Source: Carettochelys insculpta (taxonomy: Eukaryota > Chordata > Testudines > Carettochelyidae). Taken from it: DNA of 64,000 nucleotides. Of this stretch, positions 33,226 to 45,980 are shown in pieces. The stretch covers positions 246,868,501-246,932,500 of the forward strand of contig NC_134137.1 of the NCBI RefSeq assembly GCF_033958435.1, read 5' to 3'. The notes under the pieces are model-generated. The model had not been told where the DNA came from. It saw nothing but the letters and a program-made list of their open reading frames with translations, and did not search any database. How positions within the stretch are numbered: position 1 is the first letter of the stretch; each line of letters begins with the position of its first letter. Position numbers and translations under genes: made by a program.

Positions 33226-34130
33226 TAGGGTTTCCAACTTTTTATTTGCACAAAAACTTACACCCTTGCCCCCCTTTTCTCTGAGGCCCTGCCCCTACCC
33301 ACTTCATCACCCCTCCCTCCATCACTCACTCTCTCCCCTTCCCACTCTCACTCACTTTCATTGAGCTGGGGTTTGCGCTCTTGCTGGGGATGAGGAATTC
33401 AGGGTTCAAAAGGGGGCTCTGGACTGGCACCAAAAGGTTTGGACTGTGGGAGCAGCCTCAGGGATGGGGCAGCATTTTTTGGATCTGGCGTGAGGGCGGT
33501 GATGAAGAGTGTGAGGCTTAGGAGCAGGGTTCTGGGCTGAGGCCAAGGAGTTTGGAGTCCCCAGGATCAGGGCTAAGGCAGGAGGTTGAGGTGCAGACTG
33601 GCTGCAGGGTGTGGGCTTTGGGAAGGAATTCAGATGCAGGAGGGAACTCAGTGCAGGGTAAGGTTGTGGATGGGGTTTCTGACCTGGGCAGGGGGATTTA
33701 TGGGGTAGCACTTACCTGTGGTGGCTACGAATGAGCAGTGCAGAGGGTAGGCTTCCTGCCTGTCCTAGATCCACACTGCTCCTGGAAGCAGGCAGGATTT
33801 CTGGTGCCTAGACAGAGGAGTGTCCAGGCGGCTCTGTGCAATGCATACTGCGCATGCCCGCAGGTGCTACACCTGAAGCTCCCATTGGCCGTAATTCTTG
33901 GCCAATGGGAGTTGTGCAGCTGATGCTGGGCGCGGGGCCAGCATGCAGAGTTACCTGATCACTCTGTGTCTAGGGCCACATGGACATGCTGGCAACTTAC
34001 AGGAGCTGACTGGAGCCACTGGGGGTACCTTTTCTACTGGGCATTCCAGTCCAACACCTGATGCCTGGCACTCTAGGTTGTGTTGGTTCATTGTTATGAT
34101 CATAGAAGAAACATTAACATATAGTTTAGG
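33226..34130. repeat. GC-rich dispersed repeat, copy 2, with central 12-bp hairpin
   Basis: Longer copy of the repeat at 21446. At 33879-33890 and 33900-33911 the arms CTCCCATTGGCC and GGCCAATGGGAG form a perfect inverted repeat with a 9-base loop, giving two opposed CCAAT boxes. Confidence 0.55.
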
Positions 34131-35875
34131 CCCTAAGTTTAGATTCTGAGCAGAAAACATTACAAAACCCAGTAAAAATCTATTCTGTCAATTTTTTAAA
34201 AGCCTTTGCATGAGCCAAATGCCTTCACTGCAAGCATTTCAGGAGTGTGAGAATGCACTATAACCAGGATGTGAAATTGGCTAGTCTGTTGTCATTATTC
34301 CACCTGTATGTAATGGAAGTAGTAAAATTGTATAAACGGCGAAAAGCAATTTAAGGCCACAGTCGTGTTATACAAATACAAATGATTAGTCCCACTGAAC
34401 ACAAAGGAATTAATCAAATGCAAAATAGTTGCAAGATTGTTGAATCTAAGTCTTAAATATTTGGCATTCTTTCAGTTTAATACCTTAAAGTGGAATCATT
34501 TAAATATTTCTTCAGTTTTGCACTAATTCTCACAGAGACTCAGTTCTGCTACACACCATCACGCCATTTGCAATGAGCTATGCATGAGTACACCCCTGCA
34601 TAGACCACTCTTGAAATTGCAAAGGACAACTTACAGGGCTGTGGTCTATAGTGGCGAAAGCATTATTCCTGAATAGATTAGATTTAAAACAGACGAGGAA
34701 GGAAACACAACCCTCCCAGCTAAGGAAAAATGGAGGGATTATTGAATGAGTCAGTCTTTCACTTGGAGAGATAAAAGTAACTTTCATATCCTCTTTGATG
34801 CATTTGTTGGAAGCCTATGGTCTCTTTTCTAACATTTTTTTAACTGCAAAATATTTGTGCTCCATGGAAAGGAGAGAGAAGGGCAAACAAATAAGTGGCC
34901 TGCATGGTAAGTATTTCTGGTCTGTAGTAGTCGTACTCTGTGCTAACAAGTCCCAGAGGCTGTCAGAGACCAGCCTTTTAGAAAAACTAAGAGTTAGATA
35001 TTCCATTGCAAGAAACAACTGAACAACTGCAGTATTTTATTGCTTATGCCACAGTTCTGTGAACAAAGCTTTAATCAATGAAAACAGCCTTTTCAATTGT
35101 GTGCAGCAATTCATCATCATCTTATGTTGTATGTTGTACTCAAGATTCTTGGCAGCAGTCAGTTTGCAGCCTTCTGGTCCCAAGAAAATACCTGTGTGCT
35201 CATTGAGGTAGACTAATATAACAAATTTACTTCCACTCCTACTGTGAAATGTTTTCATTATTTAAAATTCTTCTTGCCTAAATGGTAGGAAGATAAAGAT
35301 CCTTTCCCTTCATAGGGGATTTCTTTTGAGTATTTCTGCATTCACCACTCTGTCTTTCACATGCAGGAAAAAGATTATTTTGGTTCCCCCTGAATTATTT
35401 CTCACCACTGGTTTTCCTCAAAGGTGTGTGATAGCTTTTCTGTGCACAATGGGAATCATCTTTAATATTTATGAGAAGCAACATGGACAGCATCTGTTCC
35501 ATAATGTTATAAAATCTTAATTTCCCTCCTTGCTGGAATGCCCCAAATACACATACAGAAAGGTGATATTTCGTTCTCGGCCTACCCATGACAAGGCAAA
35601 GGGGCACTGCTTAGTTTTGGCTACATAGGAGATTAACTCTCGCTCAGCTGCCCTCTCTCCTTGTAGAAGTACTTACAGGAAAGGCCATGAGGATGGCCGT
35701 CTGGGAAAGAGAGGGATGCTTTGGGGAGGGGAGAACACCACATCCAGAGCTTATTGGACTGGGCTCAACCCCACCCTTGTGGAATAGTTATTTATTTTCT
35801 TAGGTTAACTAATTTTGGTTCTTTTGCTAGCAATATTTGGTTACACTTACATGAGACTAAAACCAATTAGGAAGA
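34131..35875. other. No gene recognised
   Basis: Unique-looking AT-rich sequence without long frames, RNA genes or simple repeats. Confidence 0.5.
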
Positions 35876-36085
35876 AGGGGCTTTTGAAGTCTTGGGGGAG
35901 GCCCTTTCGAAAAGCCCCCATCTACACAGGCAGCGAGCAATTCGAAAGCAGCACTGTCAAATCGCGTGCAGCTGCCATTGTGCTAATGAGGCACTGCATA
36001 TTCATGGAAGCCCCTCATTAGCATCTTCCCAACTTGCTCATTACCATGCCCCTTCTGAAAGGAGGGGGCTAGTTTAGACATGGCC
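35876..36085. mobile_element. One-armed relic of a foldback Harbinger MITE
   Basis: Shares CCCCCATCTACAC, ATTGTGCTAATGAGGCACTG, CCTCATTAGCAT and CTCATTACCATGCC with the right arm of the palindromic element at 55955-56356. It ends in TTTAGACATGGCC, a family-type terminus. The other arm survives only as a short GGGGCTTTTGAA stretch. Confidence 0.6.
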
Positions 36086-36429
36086 TTTGTGTCTTTTGCT
36101 GACTCAAATCACCAGTTTACACTCCAGTTTCTGACTGAAAGTGGAACACTTTAGCTGGCATTCCACTGACACAGCACATGGTCTTCTCATGCAGAAACAG
36201 TCTCTGGCCTAGTGGGAGCTGTTTCAAGGATGCAGGCTAGCAGATCATGATGTCGAGGACAACCGTCTTTCGCTGATGATATGATCTTCATTTTATTAAC
36301 CAGGCTGCAGCCCCAGGAGCGGGCAACTTTCATTCATGTCATTTTACAGAAAAGACCAGTGATACAAGGTCACTGCTAGCAAGCAGAGGTGGGTATATAG
36401 TTTCCTTCCATGCTAGTGCCCACATCCAA

Positions 36430-36600
36430 CTGGAATGGGTGGAAGGTGGTAGAATTTCCTTCCCTAGAGGTCTTGACAGAGCCCTGGCCAGGATGATTTA
36501 GGTGGGATTAGTCCAGCTTTCAGTGGGGGAGGAGCTGGACTTGATGATCTCCTGTGGTCTCTTCCAACCTCTGCTTCTATGATCTCTAACATGCTACACC
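36430..36600 (+). mobile_element. CR1 LINE 3' fragment
   Basis: AGAGGTCTTGACAGAGCCCTGG, GATGATTTAGGTGGGATTAG, GGACTTGATGATCTCCTGTG and CTTCCAACCTCTGCTTCTATG follow the CR1 3' UTR order. Confidence 0.75.
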
Positions 36601-39151
36601 CAAGGCCCATTCAGTTATATATGCTGCCTTTTGGAGGGAACATGCCAGTTTTCTAAACCTGGCAATTGTGTCTCTTGTCCCTGTCCCAAGCCCTAGTTTG
36701 AGCTCCCTCTTAGATTAAGGATGAGGGCTCAGAAACACTGATGAGTGCAACGGTTCGGTAAAGTACAGCAGAATGTTGGAACCCACTGGCAAAGTGAATC
36801 CCCTTAACTGGTAGAGTCTATGTGGTAAATGTAGAGGAGGCATGTAATAATCCTCACGAATAGCTACCAGAAGCCATTAAAAGCAAAGTTTTATCAATAG
36901 CAAGTGGGAGAGTTGCACTATGAGTGCGGTGACCACCTATCCCATTTTAGCCAGGACTGTTCCCTTTTTTCAGCTTCCTGGAGAACATCCCAACTTTAAA
37001 AAACAACAACACTAACATCAGGCTTATTGTCCCATATGTTGCAAAGCGGGGGCCTAACTTTTAAAGAGACAGCTCTTTAAATACCAGGGGCTGTCTGTTT
37101 AAAGAGCTAGCTGGAGAGGCTGGAGGAGGTGGACAGGTTCTTTAGACAGATAGTTTAAACATGTTTTTGCCAGAAGCTCCCACGGCAATGGAGTGGGAGG
37201 GTAGAGAAGGGGAAAGGGAGTCAGGTTATGTGGCTTGTGAGATAGGTTGAAGGTGCTCCAGCTAGGAGTGCACGCTCTGAGGTACAGCCTGGACTGAAGG
37301 GTTGGGTGCAGTGGGAGGGGGCTCCAGGCTGGGGCCCAGGGGTTGGGAGTGTGGGGGTGTGCTCAGCCTGGCCCACTGATGGTTGCGGAGCAAAGAGGGC
37401 CAGTGCCCAGGGCCCCTGACAATTTTAAAGGGCTGGGAGCCCCAGAACCTTTTAAATTGCTCAGGCAGATGTGGCAGGTGGAACCCTTCCACCCCCTTTG
37501 GGTAGTTAACCCCCATTCCTTTCTTTCTGCCTGTGCCTGTTTTGAAAGGCTAGAGCCACAGCCCCCCACCCTTTAAGAGGAGGTGGAAAAAGGTGAGGTG
37601 ATTGGAGAAAGAGGGTGGGAGTTGGCCGCCCCACTTTGCATAGGTGTTAATGGTTTAGAAGGGAAAGAATTCTTTTTACAACATAAGTCTTTTGGAGTTT
37701 TGCAGGTATCTGAAAACTGACCAATTTTTTTTTTAAATATCCTGTGTTACTTTACTAATTGATGCACGGTAACTTAAAAACCAGAAGCATGTTACCATCA
37801 CTCCCGTTTATTTGTTTGACTTTTCAATTAAAGTTGGATTTCCAGATAAATGATTTCCATCAAGTTTTAGCATTTGTTTGGGGAGGGGTATTTGGACCAG
37901 TAGGCTGCAGCCCTTCTCTTATTCTGGCCCTGCCCTGGGAAATGGGGGAACTAGCTAGGCCACAACTGCAGAAGGCAGGAGGAAGGGGTGGCCAACAGGC
38001 AGCAGCTAGGAAACAAACAGGCACCATAATGTATCTGTTGTAAATCCACCGACTCCAATGAAATGTAAATGCAGTGGGGGATATAGAATTGGCCTAGCAG
38101 GTTTCAGTCTAATTTTATACTGCTGCAAAAGTATTAAATGGTTTACATTATTCCAGAACCCAGCCACATGGCGCCTCTCTGCTCCCACCCTCCTGCCCCC
38201 TACCCCTGACTCCTGCCCTCTGGCACACATACCCAGCTCTGATTTCCAGTTGCTCACTCACATGCCCCAGCCCACCCACAGCCTCCTGCGCTGGCTCATG
38301 CACCTCATTCTCTCTCTGTCTCTCTCTCTCTGTCTCTCTCTCACTCACCACCAGGCCGCACTCTGGAGGACAGCAAGATGAGGACAAAATAGGTATTTCT
38401 ATAGCTCAATAACCACTTAATTGTAGGTATATATTATTAATTTGTACCTATTTTTGTTATAATAATACAATATATTGTTTAAATGGGTGCTCAGTCAACT
38501 TAATGTTATTCCAAATGTTTGTACTGCATACTTCTAATTGATTGTCATTGAACTTGCTTAACTCCAAGCAATTTTACCAGGTGTTCCATAGTTCACAAAG
38601 GAAAATATGGTCACCCTAACTATGAGAAACCAGATGTTTAAAGACGAACAGTGCTTGTCAGCTAAACCCATCTGAAGTGCTGAAGTCAAAGTGGGTTTTA
38701 GGGTCAGAAAAGTAAAACAGGGAACAGAATTACCTGTTCCCCTCTCCCAAATCAATTTATTTTCTGTTCTCCCAGAGCCGTTTGCTCAGTGGGAGGCTGG
38801 TGTCTATTCCCAGTCCAGCTGCATACCTAGGCAGGAGAATAGTCCTGGGTGAGGGTGCATAAGCAGTCCCATTACTCCCCCCTGCCTGTACCACCGGCGC
38901 TGTTAGAGCCAGCATGGTAGAGGGAAAGAACAGCGTTGCTGGGGTGCCACTGCCCTTTTTCTTTAGATTAGTTTCTCATCAACAAAACTGTTAGCTGAGT
39001 TCTAATTACACGATCATTATGGCTGGTGAGCTCGGAAGAACACAGCATATTTTTGGTTTCCAGGGGGACTTTGGAGGGCTAGCTGTTGGAAAGACATTTT
39101 TTCCCCTTGGAAGCATAACAAATTTTGATGTAGAAATCAGTGAGACACAAT
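36601..39151. other. No gene recognised; includes (TC)n at about 38308-38342
   Basis: Mixed old-repeat-like sequence. Short motifs GGTGACCACC (36929) and its inverted form ATGGTCACC (38608) might mark the ends of an old DNA element, but nothing coding lies between them. Confidence 0.4.
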
Positions 39152-39779
39152 GGCTACGTCTACACGTGCAGCCAACATCGAAATAGTCTATTTCGATGAA
39201 TAACGTCTACACGTCCTCCAGGGCCGGCAATGTCGATGTTCAACTTCGACGTTGCTCAGCCCAACATCGAAATAGGCGCAGCGAGGGAACGTCTACACGT
39301 CAAAGTAGCACACATCGAAATAGGGATGCCAGGCACAGCTGCAGACAGGGTCACAGGGCGGACTCAACAGCAAGCCGCTCCCTTAAAGGGCCCCTCCCAG
39401 ACACAGTTGCACTAAACAACACAAGATCCACAGAGCTGACAACTGGTTGCAGACCCTGTGCCTGCAGCATAGATCCCCAGCTGCCGCAGAAGCAGCCAGA
39501 AGCCCTGGGCTAAGGGCTGCTGCCCATGGTGACCATAGAGCCCCGCAGGGGCTGGAGAGAGAGCATCTCTCAACCCCCCAGCTGATGGCCGCCATGGAGG
39601 ACCCGGCAATTTCGACGTTGCGGGACGCGGATCGTCTACACGGTCCCTACTTCGATGTTGAACGTCGAAGTAGGGCGCTATTCCTATCTCCTCATGAGGT
39701 TAGCGACTTCGACGTCTCGCCACCTAACGTCGAAGTTGGTGCCGCTACTTCGAAGTAGCGTGCACGTGTAGACGCAGCT
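39152..39779 (-). mobile_element. Non-autonomous Harbinger (628 bp), deletion derivative of the 15323-19935 family
   Basis: The left ~270 bp are the reverse complement of the right end of the full element (19600-19935), and the right ~230 bp are the reverse complement of its left end (15323-15600). Both genes are missing. Target duplication AAT at 39149-39151 and 39780-39782 is perfect. It would depend on an autonomous copy for movement. Confidence 0.88.
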
Positions 39780-39782
39780 AAT

Positions 39783-40331
39783 AACAGGTTTTCACAGAGA
39801 CACTCTTCAGTGTAGAACTGTTCTTTGATTTTAGCAAACTGAACGCAGAGCTAATTAAATTACCTTCTTACACATTTCTTTTATGCATATGAACAACATA
39901 ATAAAAGACAGGATTGTACCGAGTTATTGAAAAGTCTGTTACAATTCAGATTTGCACAGTATCCTGAGAGATTCCAATGCACTTTAAAAACAATAGAAAG
40001 ACCACACTGCTGAACTGTAGCTACCTCTGGGGAAGAATGACAAAAGGAATCTGGCACACAAGAGGTTAGGAGGAAAGTTTGGCAAAGAATATCGAAGAGT
40101 TTGGGGAGGGAAAAGTCTGCTCCATGCTAACCAAGTGACGTGGGGAGTCAGGCCCTTTTTTGTTTATACAGAGCTTGTGGAACCTCTACTACCAAGATTT
40201 CTTCCTCAGCACAAAACAGAGTGTGGCATGTGCACAAGACTCACTTTGTCTATCTGACAAAGAATGAAAGCTAAAACTGACCCCTTGGGATGGGAACCAG
40301 AGAGTGCAGAGTCTACGTTTTTAAACCTGAT
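39783..40331. other. No gene; the last ~70 bp belong to a repeat also at 47160-47310
   Basis: AT-rich. The end (about 40262-40331) matches 47180-47246 and continues after the Harbinger insertion at 44649. Confidence 0.5.
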
Positions 40332-40863
40332 GGCTGCGCCTACACGAGCAAGTACGTTCGAAATCAAGGTCGGAAGACGGCCTTCTTTCAAAATAACCCA
40401 CGCAGCATCTAAACACACCCCTTGATCTTTCAAAAGTAACATCGAAAGAACGGGGGAGTTACGTCGACGTTGGTCCTCCGTTCCCACGGTGGGAAGAGTG
40501 GCCCACTTTGAAAGATTATTTCAAAAGAGAGCAAGTGTAGACACTCCACGGATAGCTATTTCGAAAGAGGGAGTCCACCATTGTGGCACTGTGGCAGGCG
40601 GCGGCAGCGCTCACAGCTCAAGTGGAACTCTATGGGTCCGGTGTCCGGCCGCATTTAAGGAAGCAGGCTCCCACTTGCCTCATGCAGGAAGCTGAGAGCA
40701 TGCAGGCAGCAGGGAGCCCACGCTGTTCTCTAGCTCACTGGCTCCTGCGATGCCTCAGCCAGTCCCTTACCCTCTCCTGCCCCATAGCCAGCCACCTGGA
40801 CCCCTGCCCACTCCAGGGGCCCCCCAAGGACAGTGGGGAGTCCTCCCAGGAGGCGAGCCAGGC

Positions 40864-42550
40864 CTGAAAGTGCCAGTCCCCCTCCTGGACAGAGACCAAG
40901 CTCCAGGATCTCCTCTCCCTATGGGAGGATGAGGACGTCCACCACCACACCAGGGTCCAGTGCTGCAATACCATGGTGCTTGAGCACCTGTCAAATGGCC
41001 TGACCAGCTGGGGCCACCCCACCTGCACCCCAGACCAAGTCCAGGCAAAAATGCACGAATGCTGGGAGGGGTATTGCAAGGCCAGGGATGCGGCTGGGTG
41101 GTTGGCCGGGGGCAGCTCCCACAAGCTGCCCCTACTATAAGGAGCTCCACCACCTCCTGGGGCTGAAGGAGGGTGGACCCCCCCACCCGTCATTATGCTG
41201 GACACAGCCACAGCCGACACGGAGCCAGAGATGGTGATGGCAATGGAGGGTGAGGAGCACCTGAGGCCAGAATCCAGCACCAGGCACCCACGGACAGCAC
41301 GGCAGCTAGACCCCACCGGCAATGACGAGGGAGGAAGAGAGGGGACCCTCATCATCAACATCCCATCCGGGCTGTCCAGCCAGGCCCCATACAACCATGC
41401 CTTGCCTGAATTCCTGGAGGGACCCACAGGTAGGTGGCGTGCACCCCAGCTGCACCAGAGCCTGGGGAGGGGGCATTGGGTCCCCCCCAAGGGTGACTGC
41501 AGGCCTCCCACATGGTGACCAGCCCTGGTGCATGTGGACCCTGGATGGCTATGCACCCCAAGCCATGGGGGGGGGTCAATGCAAGGCACCCAGCACCACG
41601 TGGCTGGGACAGCACCATGGGCCAGCCAGCCATGGAGGGACCGGGGAACAGTAGTGGTGAGCACATGCCCTCGGCACCCATGCAGGGAACCCCGGGACAT
41701 AGGCATTACAGGGTCCCCAGGATGGGGGTTGGGTAGGTGGGGACACAGGGTACTGTGTCTCGGACTAATGACCCATTCCCCTCTCCCCTTCTGTCTCCAC
41801 AGCTTCTGCAGCCAGACCAGCCCCACCACCGAGGGTAAGGGGGAGCGGCCCAGACCCTGAGCGGGGACTGCGTGGGGCTGCCATAGGCCATCTGCTGGTG
41901 CCACCAGAGCGGGAATGAGGAGGAGGCAGGAGACGCTGCCCACAACGCAGCCCTTCAGGACCTGGTGGGTGTGCTGCAGGAGTGGCTTGCCATGGAGCGG
42001 CAGGCCTAGGACCAGGTTGCAGTGAATCTTGATGCCTTTACCCAGGCAGCGGTGGAGCGCCTGGCCCCTGCTGCCACCCCCTCGCAAGCCACTCTCTCCC
42101 CCACCCCTCCTGCCCCGCATCTCATTGTCTCCCATTCCCCCGTCACCCATCTGCCCTCCCACCTGGCCCCTCCTACCTCCCCCCTCACCCCAGTCCCCTG
42201 GTCAAACTCCCTCCCTCCTACCTCCCCCCACTCGGTCCCTCCTCCCATCCCACTCCCCACAGTGAATGCCCTCCATGAGCCCCACCTTGCTGCCCAGATC
42301 CTGACCCACCTGCCCCCTGCTGGCCTTGTACAGCTGGCCCATATGTTGCTGGCAAGGGCTGGCCAGGAGAAGGCCTCACCCCCTGCCCCCACCATGCTGA
42401 CACCAGGGAGCCCAGAGGGGCCCCGCCCCAGCTGCGTCCCTACCTCCCCGTACCGCCAGCCCCGGCCCAGCCACAACAGGGCCCCCGGACATGAGGGGAG
42501 CGGCAGGTATGGGGGACAGGGATCCCAGCCCTCGACTCCTGTTGATGGGT
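40864..42550 (+). pseudogene. Harbinger Myb/SANT-like pseudogene
   Basis: Ser-Trp-Thr-Glu-Thr-Lys-Leu-Gln-Asp-Leu-Leu-Ser-Leu-Trp near 40885-40925 and Cys-Thr-Pro-Asp-Gln-Val-Gln-Ala-Lys match exon 1 of the intact gene. An in-frame stop follows the domain, near 41140. A donor CCACAG|GTAGGT at about 41430 and acceptor CTCCACAG at about 41802 correspond to the second intron of the intact copy. Confidence 0.7.
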
Positions 42551-42899
42551 AGAGCCCCCCTCACCCCAACCCTCAGCCGCCTGGGGCTTGGAGGGCGCCC
42601 GCCCAGGACAACACCCCTGTGTATAGTTCCCCCTAGGCCCTCCATTCACAGTCCCGCCCATATATAGTTCACCCCATCCCCCGCCACATTTGCAGCCCCC
42701 CCACCCCCTCCTCGTATATAGTTCCCTGCAGTTGGCACAGGCACAAACCTCTGTCAGGTGAAATTAAAGACTTCATTGCTTGGTTTAACCCGAGTCCTCT
42801 GTGCATGTGTCGGGGTGGTGGTGGGGTGTATGTGCAGGGTGTGTGTGTTCGGGGGGGCTAATGCAGTCCATGCTTGAAGGCCTGGGACAGGGCCTCCCA

Positions 42900-44135
42900 T
42901 GCCTGCACCCCATCCATCTGAGCCTAGCGGCATGGGTCAGTAGGGGGCTGCTTGTACCCGTGCCCCACCCTGACGGCCCACCCCTGCATAAATGGCTTGT
43001 GCTTTGCCTCCACCGAGTAGTGCAGGGTGCAGCAGGCCCCAACCACCACTGGGACACTGTGAAGGCCCATCTCCAGCCTAATGAGGAGGCATTGAAAGTG
43101 CTCCTTCAAGTGGCCAAATGCCTGCTCAACTGTATTGTGGGCTTGGTTCAGCCGCTCGTTAAAAACATCCTGGCTAAGCTGCATGTGTCCTGCATATGGC
43201 CTCATCATCCTAGCTAAGTTGCATAAGTCATGCTGGGGGTAGGCCGCATCCACCGTGATGCAGGGTGGTATTGCGGTGTCCCTGATGGGGAGCTCCCACT
43301 GGGGGATGAAGGTCCCCTTGGCCATGCGGTAGCCCAGCCTCGAGCTCCAGAACAGCCTGGCATTGTGGGTGCAGTCAGACCAGCTCATGCAGATGTCCTG
43401 GAACTGACTGTTGGTGTCAATGAGTGCCTGCAGGACCACGGAGTGGTAGCCATTGCAGTTTACATTGGCCCTGTTGCTGTGCTCCCGGGTCCGGATGGCA
43501 ACTTGTGTGCCCTACAGGGCCTTGAAACAGTTTGGGGAGCCCAACTCATTGAACCACCAGATGGGATCATCCAGGTCCCTGACACAGATCAGCTGCTGCA
43601 GGAGGACCCTGTTGATGGCCTGGATGACCTGCTGGGCATGGAGGGGGGACACGCTCATGAGTGTGGGGCAGGCTGCAGTGTGCCCACCCATCCCCATCCC
43701 TGCCCCCCCACCTGGCCCCTGCAGGGCAGGCCTCCCTGGGATCCCATCCCCACCCCCTCAGTCCCCGATGGTGCCCCTTGCCAGGGTATCCCCTGACCGT
43801 GTCCCCTGCATGTGGTGACGGCATGACCTGGGCATGGCTTACTTCATTGAGGATGGCCCCGATGGTGGCTCTGCCCACCTCGAACCAGTGGCTGACAGAT
43901 TAGTGACTGTCCAGGGTGGCCAGTTTCCAGAGGGCGATGGCCACCCCTTTCTGGAGCAGAAGCGCCGGCCTCATGTGGGTGTTGCAGTGCTGGAGGGCTG
44001 GGGTGAGCCAGTGGGACATCTCCAGGAATGTCTCCTTGATCATTCTCAACTTCTGTATCCAATAGTCATCACCCCAGTCATCCAGCACCAGCCGGTCCCA
44101 CCAGTCACTACTTCTGGTGGATGACCCAGGAGACT
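42900..44135 (-). pseudogene. Harbinger transposase pseudogene
   Basis: On minus: Trp-Leu-Thr-Pro-Ala-Leu, then after an intron Val-Ile-Gln-Ala-Ile-Asn-Arg, Tyr-His-Ser-Val-Val-Leu-Gln-Ala-Leu, and Val-Glu-Gln-Ala-Phe-Gly-His-Leu-Lys. The first catalytic Asp codon is a stop (TAG near 43513-43515), the second is Asn (Thr-His-Asn-Ala-Arg-Leu-Phe), and the Glu remains. It is inactive. Confidence 0.8.
43629..43842 (-). other. Transposase intron, position shared with first copy
   Basis: Donor GAA|GTAAGC and acceptor CCCAGCAG|GTC on minus. It lies between Asn-Glu and Val-Ile, the same codon boundary as the intron at 18961-19089 but 214 rather than 129 bases long. Confidence 0.65.
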
Positions 44136-44648
44136 GGGTGGGGACATTGCGCCCTGCAGATGGCCTCCAGGAGGGTGGCTAGTAGGGTGGCCACCTGGAG
44201 CTGCTGGTGCATGACAGCTGGGACTGTGGCCAGTGCACCAGCCACAGCCTCAATGGAGGGGAGAGCTGCTTGGGGTCCATGGGGGCCCAGGGTCCCTCTT
44301 CTGCTCTCTGTCCGTCTGCATGCCTGGGGACAGGTAGCTGGCCCTCAGCATGTGCAGGTTGAGTCTTTGGGTGGATGACACTTTACAGGGATGGCAGGTA
44401 GAGGCCCTGGAAGGGCTCATCCTCCATGTGACCCTGCCTGCAGCACTTCCTGCCCCTGTACTTTTGAAAGAGTGCCCTGGGACATGTGGACACTGTCTCT
44501 TGAAAGTGTGGTGGGGACCATTCAAAAGGATGGGTCGAACCCTTCGTCCCCGTTCGCCTGTGTGGACGCTCCGTTTCGAAAAGCCGTCCTTCAACGTTAA
44601 ATTTCAAAAGCCGTCGATTTGAAAGAGAGGTGTAGTATAGACACAGTC

Positions 44649-45554
44649 AATGTGCGTGCCCTAAGCAAGAATATCGTTTGGAGATTTTAAAATAAGATTG
44701 GATGACTTTCTAACAGGAAACACTCTTGGTCCTTTACAAGGTCTAAAACAACACATTTGATGACATCAAGCTCTTCGGGGTAGGGACTGTTGCTGTTTTC
44801 AAAAGATTTCATACCAGTGAGGCTTGGATAACAACCAGATATCGCATATGGATTTTGAAGTGGTAATCAGAATTTCTGAGATGTTTTGGACGACCATTCA
44901 TTGTTAACAGTGAGAATCTTTTGTTTCTGGTTCATTTGTACTCTCATTTAACCCCATCCTTGCAATCACTCCCCTGTCATTGGAGGCACATACTGAAAGT
45001 GTAGCAGGAAAGCTTCCAAACAATTGTTTTAAAAATACTCAGGCTTTATCTTTACTGCCAAAACAATATGTGTGTGTGTGTGTGTGCATGTGTGTGTATG
45101 TGTGCGTGTGTGCATGTGTGTGTGTGTGTGTGCATGCATGTGTGTGCGTTAAGAGCAGGATAATCAGCCCTATCTTGCTGTAAAACTTTCGTGCAGACAA
45201 GGCACTTTAGTTTTACACAAAGTAGATAGGTGAGGTGACACTGGGCAGGGTCTTTAGCGCTGACCTCACTTCACTAATTAGTGTTAGTTATCACTCTGTA
45301 AAACAAAACAAAACAATAAAACAAAAAGCTTCCCCCTTTTTTGCAGTGAAGACATAGTCCTAGACTGCTGTTATTTACAGTGCTGTTATACTGTATATTT
45401 TCTAAACAAAGATATTTTAAATATCCAATTTCTACAGTAATCCAATTTGTAGTTACATTACATCAACAAACACTTCCACCACATGTACCTTTATCATATT
45501 TATTTTAGAGACCAGTTTCTTTATAAGCGTCAGATCTTTGACACTGGACTCAAT
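44649..45554. other. No gene; (TG)n microsatellite at 45069-45149
   Basis: The first ~75 bp continue the repeat interrupted by the Harbinger. An 81-bp TG-rich run with CATG interruptions follows in AT-rich DNA. Confidence 0.7.
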
Positions 45555-45980
45555 GGCTACATCTATACTACAGTGATCTGTTGACAGGAGTTACTGTCAG
45601 AAGCTATCTTCCAACAAAACTTCTGTCAACAGATTGCACCACACACGAAAGTGGATTGCTCTGTTGATCTGCTCCCTTGATAGAAAGCAGGCAGATTGCC
45701 CAGCCATTCTCTCGACAGAACGGCCAACTGGAAGCTCATCAGACAGGGCTGCCCAGTGTCCCAGAAGCCCTGTCTATTGACAGAGTGCCCCGCCCCCTGG
45801 AGTGTCCACGCTGGGTTCCTGTTGACACATTCTGTTCGAAAGGCATTCCGCCTCCTGGGGAACGGCGGAACACTGCCAGCAGAACTTCCATGTTTTATCT
45901 ATTTACTGGCAATGGAATGCATTTGTAGAGTGGACGCTCCGTGAGTTTTGTCAACAAAACTGTCTAGTGTAGACGTAGCC
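45555..45980. mobile_element. Harbinger-type MITE with TGTTGACA repeats, copy 2
   Basis: Termini GGCTACATCTATACTA and TAGTGTAGACGTAGCC are inverted repeats. Perfect AAT target duplication (45552-45554 and 45981-45983). The interior matches 22755-23199 in opposite orientation, including the GTTGACAGAA-type motifs. Confidence 0.82.

Larger units (their letters stand above)
40332..44648 (+). mobile_element. Second autonomous-type Harbinger, decayed (4317 bp)
   Basis: Termini GGCTGCGCCTACACGAGC and (inverted) GACTGTGTCTATACTAC match the family ends. Flanking triplets are GAT (40329-40331) and AAT (44649-44651), one mismatch. The layout is the same as in the first copy: Myb-like gene on plus, transposase on minus, convergent. 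Many stops and substitutions mark it as older. Confidence 0.82.

Noticed and set aside
36929..38617. DNA transposon bounded by GGTGACCA-type inverted ends
   Set aside because: Only about nine matching bases at the ends and nothing element-like inside.
40735..42162. 475-codon minus-strand frame
   Set aside because: It is the antisense shadow of the GC-rich Myb-like pseudogene of the second Harbinger; it resembles no protein.
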